9,546 nucleotides of DNA from an uncultured Clostridia bacterium (GTDB lineage Bacteria; Bacillota; Clostridia; Oscillospirales; Acutalibacteraceae): NCBI GenBank assembly GCA_937912045.1, contig CALDPI010000100.1, positions 1 to 9,546 on the forward strand, in the 5' to 3' direction. The position numbers and the translations under genes are program-made. Positions 5,115 to 9,546 of the stretch are shown here, one piece after another (position 1 is the first letter of the stretch; each line of letters begins with the position of its first letter). The notes under the pieces were generated by a model. That model did no database searches. It worked only from the letters and a program-made list of their open reading frames with translations, and was not told where the DNA came from.

Positions 5115-7244
5115 TTATGTGTTTAAAAGTCTTGTTGTTTTCGGTGGTATGTATCGGTATAAAAGCTTATATTCGTTATTTCGCTCTTTGTGTGCCGATT
5201 TAAGATATACTTTTACGCACTCGGCATTGGGAACGGAGGGTAAAACAAGATTAACCGTGGGGCCGATTTTATTGCAATTAGCCTCGATTTCGCCCGTATT
5301 CCAAGTGAGCATATTGAATATCTTATCGCCAACCTGAATGATAACTTCAACCTCATCTGATACGGTTTTCAGGGAATCATTGTGATACCAGATTTCCGCG
5401 CTGAAGGTTTCTTTATCCTTCCATAAAAATTTGCTGATTCTCGCGGTTGGAAGCACGTCTTTCAGTGAGTTTTTAACGGTGAAATATGCAGGCTTTGGGT
5501 TGTTTGGATATGCCAGAATTGAGTTGCCTGCTGCCGTAATCCACGGTTCGTTAAAGCACCAGTTTGCAGCAACAGAACAGTGTGGCCATTGACGGCGCGC
5601 CTCTTCAAATACCGCTTGATATCCTGCACATTGCATCCATGCAGAACGTTCGCAAAACTCTTCCAGGGTAGCAGATTCACCAAAATATGAATCAACGGTT
5701 GTTTTACACAACCAGCGTTCTTCACCCCAGGCTTCAAAACCGTGGTGAGCAACCCATGCATCTGTTTTTTTGATGGGGAAAAGCTCGTCTTCAGGTATAA
5801 TCTTTTTGAGGTTTTCAACCGTTGTGATGGCAGGAACACCAAACTCATCATAAGCAGTGCCCCTCGCTTTGTTGAATATCTGGAAAACCTCTTGACCGTC
5901 CTCATATAAGAACAGATATCCACCGTGACCCATACCCTCAAGAGGTGCTGTTGAGAGGAACGCTCTGTTGCGGTCATATTCATAGCAAATTTTATTGAGA
6001 AGACGAAGTGCTAAAGATTGGTCGTTCATTCCCGACCAACCGTTAAGCAATTCGTTTCCACCGCACCATAAGATGATGGAGGTGTATCTGCGAAGCGCCT
6101 TTACAATTGAAATCGCCTCACGCTCAAGTACCGTCAGAAAGTGTTCATCGTCAATATAGTTGTTGCAGGCAAGCATAAATTCTTGCCAGACCATAATGCC
6201 GTGTTCATCGCACAGTTCGTAAAATTCATCTTTACAAATCCCTGCACCGCCCCAAATGCGCAATATGTTCATGTTCGCATTCTTAGCGCTCAAAATAAGC
6301 TCTTCATTTCGTTCATTGGTAATGGCACCAAAAAACAATTCCGGGTTAACAAAGTTAGAACCCTTTGCAAAAATTCTTCTGCCGTTAAGTTCAACCGTAA
6401 TTGGAACAGGGTAGCGGCTTTTCGGGAATCCGTCAGGCTCGTTTATTGTGCCTTCGTTTTGAACGAGACGAACAGTTCGAAAACCGATTTTACCCGATTT
6501 TATATCATCCTCATTTTCGGCAGACCAGTTGTATAAATAGGGCTCACCTTGTCCGTTGCACCACCAAAGCTCAACATTGTCTAACGTGAATGTGGGCTCG
6601 GTGCCCTTGTACAAAACGTTTCCGTCAGCATCGCAAAAGGTGAACAGAACCGTTTTGGCGCAATCATATTCAAATCTGACGGTTGCGGTTTTCTTTTCAG
6701 TGTCAAGGGTATAAAAAGGCTCGCAATTATTTATAAATCCCGACTTTCTGCATTCAATATACGCGGGCTTCCAAATGCCTGAAATGGGACAGGGAGGATT
6801 CCAGTCCCAGCCGTATGATACGGGCGGCTTGCAGCTTTTGCGGTCAATACTCTGTGCAAGTTCTTCGGGGTTTTTGAAAATGACAACCGTGAGCAAAGAA
6901 TCCTGCTTTGCAGAGTCGGTTATATCAAGTTCAACAGGGGTATACATACCCTCCTGATGCCAAATTTTATTGCCGTCGAGGTATATTTCGAACTCATAGT
7001 CAATACCCTCGGCAACGAAAAACACCTTTTCATCCTTTGCTGCTTTGAAGTTAAGCGTTGTTTCATATTTCCATTCGCAGTTTTTGTAAGGCTCAAGCTT
7101 TCTTATGTTGTTTGAAAATTGCAAATCCTGCAACCAACCCATATGCTGAGCAAAATCCATCTGCACGTTGCCGGGCACGCTTGCACGGAATTTATTTTCT
7201 TCATTACCCACAATGCAGGCGGACCAATTTTGATAAAACCTCAT
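5115..7244 (-). CDS. Glycoside hydrolase family 2 protein, beta-mannosidase-like
   Basis: 709 residues from the ATG at 7244. An upstream in-frame ATG at 7256 is less likely because it has no ribosome binding site and overlaps the GAGGTG that serves 7244. GH2 layout: N-terminal jelly-roll (about 1-165; VPGNVQMD at 23-30, YGWDWNPPCPISGIWKP at 144-160), beta-sandwich (about 170-290), then a TIM barrel with WGGAGICKDEFYELCDEHG (331-349), WCGGNE (393-398, acid/base E398) and YDEFG (465-469, likely nucleophile E467), and FNEPW (564-568). These match beta-mannosidases better than beta-galactosidases or glucuronidases. Such enzymes release mannose from non-reducing ends of manno-oligosaccharides. There is no signal peptide, so it acts in the cytoplasm on imported oligosaccharides. 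It is about 100 residues shorter than my expectation for the family, mainly at the C-terminus. Substrate is inferred. Confidence 0.85.
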   Translation of the reverse strand: MRFYQNWSACIVGNEENKFRASVPGNVQMDFAQHMGWLQDLQFSNNIRKLEPYKNCEWKYETTLNFKAAKDEKVFFVAEGIDYEFEIYLDGNKIWHQEGMYTPVELDITDSAKQDSLLTVVIFKNPEELAQSIDRKSCKPPVSYGWDWNPPCPISGIWKPAYIECRKSGFINNCEPFYTLDTEKKTATVRFEYDCAKTVLFTFCDADGNVLYKGTEPTFTLDNVELWWCNGQGEPYLYNWSAENEDDIKSGKIGFRTVRLVQNEGTINEPDGFPKSRYPVPITVELNGRRIFAKGSNFVNPELFFGAITNERNEELILSAKNANMNILRIWGGAGICKDEFYELCDEHGIMVWQEFMLACNNYIDDEHFLTVLEREAISIVKALRRYTSIILWCGGNELLNGWSGMNDQSLALRLLNKICYEYDRNRAFLSTAPLEGMGHGGYLFLYEDGQEVFQIFNKARGTAYDEFGVPAITTVENLKKIIPEDELFPIKKTDAWVAHHGFEAWGEERWLCKTTVDSYFGESATLEEFCERSAWMQCAGYQAVFEEARRQWPHCSVAANWCFNEPWITAAGNSILAYPNNPKPAYFTVKNSLKDVLPTARISKFLWKDKETFSAEIWYHNDSLKTVSDEVEVIIQVGDKIFNMLTWNTGEIEANCNKIGPTVNLVLPSVPNAECVKVYLKSAHKERNNEYKLLYRYIPPKTTRLLNT

Positions 7245-7272
7245 ATTACACCTCATATTGCATACTTAGTCT

Positions 7273-7301
7273 ATAATACCTCAGTTCAAACATTTTTTCA
7301 A
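7273..7301 (-). promoter_or_regulatory. Promoter of the GH2 glycosidase gene
   Basis: On the minus strand, TTGAAA (7301-7296) and TATTAT (7278-7273) are 17 bases apart. Transcription near 7266 would leave a leader of about 21 nt to the ATG at 7244, enough for its GAGGTG site. It would leave only about 10 nt before the alternative ATG at 7256, supporting the shorter reading. Confidence 0.65.
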
Positions 7302-7367
7302 GTCACAACCGGCAATATTACTCTATTTTTTATGTACAAAGTTATATATAATTTTTTATTAAAACTG

Positions 7368-7396
7368 TTGATACGAGTTTTTATTTGTGATATACT
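7368..7396 (+). promoter_or_regulatory. Promoter of the ruvCAB operon
   Basis: TTGATA (7368-7373) and TATACT (7391-7396) are separated by 17 bases, with a TGA extension (7388-7390) just before the -10 box. The predicted start is near 7403, about 28 nt before the ruvC GTG codon. No SOS/LexA-type box was recognised around it. Confidence 0.7.
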
Positions 7397-7430
7397 GTAT
7401 TAAATATTAGTATGTTAGTGTGGTGTTTTA

Positions 7431-7934
7431 GTGCTTATATTAGGTATTGACCCCGGATATGCCATTATCGGCTATGGTGTTGTACGTTATGAAAACTACA
7501 AATTCACGCCTATTGAATACGGCGCAATAACGACACCGGCGAAGACGAATTTTTCAAAACGACTTGAAATGATATACGACGGCATTGAAAGCATTTTACT
7601 TAAATATCCGATTGATTCGGTCGCCATTGAAAAGCTGTATTTTAACACCAACACTACAACCGCTATTGACGTGGCGCAGGCAAGGGGAGTAATTCTTTTG
7701 TCTATTAGAAAAAAACAGGTCCCGATTTTTGAATATACTCCGCTGCAGGTTAAACAGTCGGTAACGGGATACGGACGTGCCGAAAAAAAGCAGGTTATGG
7801 AAATGACGCGTCAGTTTTTGGGCCTTTCTTCAGTGCCGAAGCCTGATGACACGGCCGATGCGTTGGCACTGGCAATTTGCCACGGCTATAACGCAAGATT
7901 TTCTGAAAAACTCAAAGCAAAGGGGAGTCTTTAA
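7431..7934 (+). CDS. ruvC: Holliday junction resolvase RuvC
   Basis: 167 residues, normal for the family. RuvC is a dimeric, metal-dependent endonuclease that makes paired nicks across Holliday junctions during recombinational repair. The RNase H-like fold begins with LILGIDPG (2-9). The four acidic catalytic residues are present: D7, E67 (VAIEKLYF), D140 and D143 (DDTADALALAI). The GTG at 7431 is the start because LILGIDPG begins immediately after it and no upstream in-frame ATG fits; a weak GGTG lies five bases before. The stop is directly followed by the ruvA ATG, giving tight coupling. A GTG start with a weak ribosome site suggests low expression, usual for a resolvase. Confidence 0.97.
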   Translation: MLILGIDPGYAIIGYGVVRYENYKFTPIEYGAITTPAKTNFSKRLEMIYDGIESILLKYPIDSVAIEKLYFNTNTTTAIDVAQARGVILLSIRKKQVPIFEYTPLQVKQSVTGYGRAEKKQVMEMTRQFLGLSSVPKPDDTADALALAICHGYNARFSEKLKAKGSL

Positions 7935-8525
7935 ATGATTGCTTCGCTCAGGGGTAAACTCATATATTCCGATACACAGTCGGTCATAATCGAATGTGGC
8001 GGCGTTGGTATGCGTTGTTTTACAAGTCTAAAAACGATAGCCGCACTTCCAAAAATCAATAACGAGGTGTTTTTGCATACGTATCTCGCCGTGCGCGAGG
8101 ATGCGCTCGACCTTTACGGTTTCATCAGCGAGGACGAGCTGCGCACCTTCAAACTGATAACCTCGGTTAACGGGGTCGGCTCAAAAATCGGCATTGCAAT
8201 TTTGTCAGAGTTTACGGCTGACCAGGTTGCATTGATAATTGCAAGCGGCGACAGCAAGACCCTATCTAAAGCGAATGGCGTCGGACCAAAGCTTGCAAAC
8301 CGCATTATACTCGAGCTTAAGGATAAGGTTGATTCCACATCCGCAGGACAGACGGTCAGTGCTGTTGCAGCCGCAACAGAGCATTCTAACTCGCGCGATG
8401 CAATCGATGCCCTGATTTCACTTGGATTTACGCGGAGTGAGGCGTCGCTCGCGGTTGGTAAATTCAACCCTGAAGAGAGCGCGGAGGTGCTCATTCGCGA
8501 AGCGCTTAAAGTACTTGCAAAGTAG
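7935..8525 (+). CDS. ruvA: Holliday junction DNA helicase subunit RuvA
   Basis: 196 residues. RuvA binds the four-way junction as a tetramer and loads RuvB hexamers on opposite arms. Domain I (about 1-62) is the OB-fold, starting MIASLRGKL, with E55 and D56 at the place of the acidic pin that keeps the strands apart. Domain II (about 64-130) holds two helix-hairpin-helix motifs, NGVGSK (79-84) and NGVGPK (114-119). A flexible Ser/Thr/Ala-rich linker (about 132-152) leads to the small C-terminal RuvB-contacting domain (153-196; DAIDALISLGF at 155-165). The ATG abuts the ruvC stop with no gap; AGGGGAG (7921-7927) lies seven bases upstream, inside the end of ruvC. Confidence 0.97.
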   Translation: MIASLRGKLIYSDTQSVIIECGGVGMRCFTSLKTIAALPKINNEVFLHTYLAVREDALDLYGFISEDELRTFKLITSVNGVGSKIGIAILSEFTADQVALIIASGDSKTLSKANGVGPKLANRIILELKDKVDSTSAGQTVSAVAAATEHSNSRDAIDALISLGFTRSEASLAVGKFNPEESAEVLIREALKVLAK

Positions 8526-8534
8526 GTGAACGTA

Positions 8535-9509
8535 ATGGAAGATTTTGATTTCGAAAACCGAATAGTAGCACCGCAGTATGTTAATCACGAGGACGAGTCG
8601 GAGTTTTCTTTGCGTCCGCGTTCACTTTCTGAATATATCGGACAGGAACAGGTAAAGGAAAATCTCAGCATATGCATTGAGGCGGCAAAGGCCAGACGTG
8701 AGCCGATTGACCACGTTTTGCTTTACGGCCCTCCCGGACTCGGTAAGACAACCCTTGCAGGAATCATTGCGCGAGAGATGGGTGTTAATATCCGCATCAC
8801 CTCGGGTCCTGCTATTAAAATTCCGGGCGACCTGGTTGCCCTCCTTACAGGACTTGAAGAGGGCGACGTGCTTTTTATTGATGAAATTCACCGTCTTCCC
8901 AGCACGGTTGAAGAGGTGCTCTATCCTGCAATGGAGGATAATGCCATTGACTTTGTGTTTGGCAAGGGTGCAGCGGCACGTTCTATACGTCTTGACGTAA
9001 AGCCTTTTACTCTTATCGGCGCCACAACGCGTTCCGGTCAGCTTACGGCACCGCTTCGTGACAGATTCGGTGTTCTCGCCCGACTTGAGCTTTACAAGGT
9101 GGAAGAGCTTGCGGAAATCGTTACACGCTCTGCAGGCATTCTGGGAATTGAGATTGAAAGCGACGGTGCTTTGGAAATTGCCTCGCGCTCACGCGGTACA
9201 CCACGTATTGCAAACCGCCTTTTAAAGCGTGTGCGTGATATAGCGCAGGTCAGATATGACGGCGTCATAACCGAGGAGATTGCACGCACTGCACTTGAAC
9301 GCTTTGGCATTGACGAGCTCGGTCTTGATGATTTTGATGTCAAGGCGAAGGATGGTACGGTGATGGAAAAAGACCGTGCCAAGGAATTTATGTCGCTCTT
9401 GGCGGAAATAGAGTTGACTGCAAAGACGCTGGAAGAGCGGTTTATCGGCAACGCCTTTATGTTTAACAAGGCGGAAAAACAAAAACTTCTCAAATACAAT
9501 CAAAATTAA
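8535..9509 (+). CDS. ruvB: Holliday junction branch migration ATPase RuvB, with atypical C-terminus
   Basis: 324 residues from the ATG at 8535. A GTG at 8526 directly after the ruvA stop is in frame but is part of the AGGTG ribosome site (8524-8528) serving 8535. RuvB is the hexameric AAA+ motor driving branch migration. The ATPase is complete: RPRSLSEYIGQ (27-37), Walker A GPPGLGKTT (65-73), Walker B DVLFIDEIH (111-119), sensor 1 ATTRSG (163-168), arginine finger in RDRFG (175-179) and sensor 2 GTPRIANR (221-228). The family resemblance runs to LGLDD (262-266). After that the expected winged-helix domain, with GGPVGL, EPYL and RTPRGR, is not recognisable; residues 267-324 are a charged, helix-prone tail. 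Overall length is close to normal. It may be diverged, replaced, or affected by an assembly problem. Confidence 0.93.
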   Translation: MEDFDFENRIVAPQYVNHEDESEFSLRPRSLSEYIGQEQVKENLSICIEAAKARREPIDHVLLYGPPGLGKTTLAGIIAREMGVNIRITSGPAIKIPGDLVALLTGLEEGDVLFIDEIHRLPSTVEEVLYPAMEDNAIDFVFGKGAAARSIRLDVKPFTLIGATTRSGQLTAPLRDRFGVLARLELYKVEELAEIVTRSAGILGIEIESDGALEIASRSRGTPRIANRLLKRVRDIAQVRYDGVITEEIARTALERFGIDELGLDDFDVKAKDGTVMEKDRAKEFMSLLAEIELTAKTLEERFIGNAFMFNKAEKQKLLKYNQN

Positions 9510-9518
9510 ATTGTATTT
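9492..9518. repeat. Nine-base inverted repeat over the ruvB stop codon
   Basis: AAATACAAT (9492-9500) is the exact reverse complement of ATTGTATTT (9510-9518), with a nine-base spacer that ends in the ruvB TAA. One G/C pair only, so as RNA it would be a weak hairpin. It could be a poor terminator, an operator for the next gene, or chance in AT-rich DNA. Confidence 0.4.
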
Positions 9519-9523
9519 TATAG

Positions 9524-9529
9524 TTGACA
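9524..9529 (+). promoter_or_regulatory. Possible -35 box of a gene beyond the right edge
   Basis: TTGACA is a perfect -35 hexamer just after ruvB. With a 17-base spacer its -10 box would begin at 9547, one base outside the window, so the promoter cannot be confirmed. Confidence 0.25.
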
Positions 9530-9546
9530 AAGCGGGCTTTATATAG

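Noticed and set aside
7245..7256. Upstream ATG (7256) as the start of the GH2 gene, adding four residues
   Set aside because: It has no ribosome binding site and overlaps the GAGGTG site that fits the ATG at 7244; the predicted transcript start would lie only about 10 bases upstream.
8526..8534. GTG at 8526 as the ruvB start
   Set aside because: It forms part of the AGGTG ribosome site spaced six bases before the ATG at 8535, and MEDFDFENRIV fits a RuvB N-terminus.
9310..9509. Simple frameshift as the explanation for the odd RuvB C-terminus
   Set aside because: Both other forward frames contain stops and show no GGPVGL, EPYL or RTPRGR segment.

Overview
The window looks like a chromosomal segment of an anaerobic, gut-type Firmicute, probably class Clostridia and most like the Ruminococcaceae/Oscillospiraceae. 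This rests on moderate GC genes set in very AT-rich spacers, strong AGGAG/AGGTG ribosome binding sites, consensus TTGaca/TATaaT promoters, a GH2 glycosidase, and ruvC-ruvA-ruvB order. The taxonomic call is inference. I see no mobile element, CRISPR array, tRNA or rRNA.

Layout. (1) Positions 2-778, plus strand: the 3' part of a glucosamine-6-phosphate deaminase/isomerase-fold protein with a changed active-site loop. It ends at a bidirectional terminator (785-818) shared with the convergent pot operon. (2) Positions 817-4728, minus strand: potA-potB-potC-potD, a complete polyamine ABC importer whose four genes are joined by three ATGA overlaps. PotD is unusual in carrying both an N-terminal lipobox and a C-terminal membrane segment. 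(3) Positions 4729-5114, no large gene: a structured leader of about 175 nt for potA that contains a small upstream ORF overlapping the potA start, a consensus promoter, a six-unit repeat with an exact 10-bp period, and the terminator of the next gene. (4) Positions 5115-7244, minus strand: a short GH2 beta-mannosidase-like glycosidase with its own promoter. (5) Positions 7245-7430: a divergent promoter region. (6) Positions 7431-9509, plus strand: ruvC-ruvA-ruvB for Holliday junction processing. RuvB has an intact AAA+ motor but an unrecognisable C-terminal DNA-binding domain. The last bases hold an inverted repeat over the ruvB stop and a possible -35 box for a gene beyond the edge.

How the genes work together. 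PotD captures polyamine outside the cell, PotB/PotC form the channel and PotA supplies ATP energy. The Ruv proteins bind (RuvA), migrate (RuvB) and cut (RuvC) Holliday junctions. The glycosidase and the NagB-like protein are probably part of sugar metabolism, but nothing in the window links them to each other or to polyamines.

Nothing here is clearly a new multi-gene system. The points most worth a second look are the potA leader (alternative pairings plus the overlapping upstream ORF), the phased repeat in front of its promoter, the aberrant RuvB C-terminus, the doubly anchored PotD, and the NagB-like protein with an altered catalytic loop.
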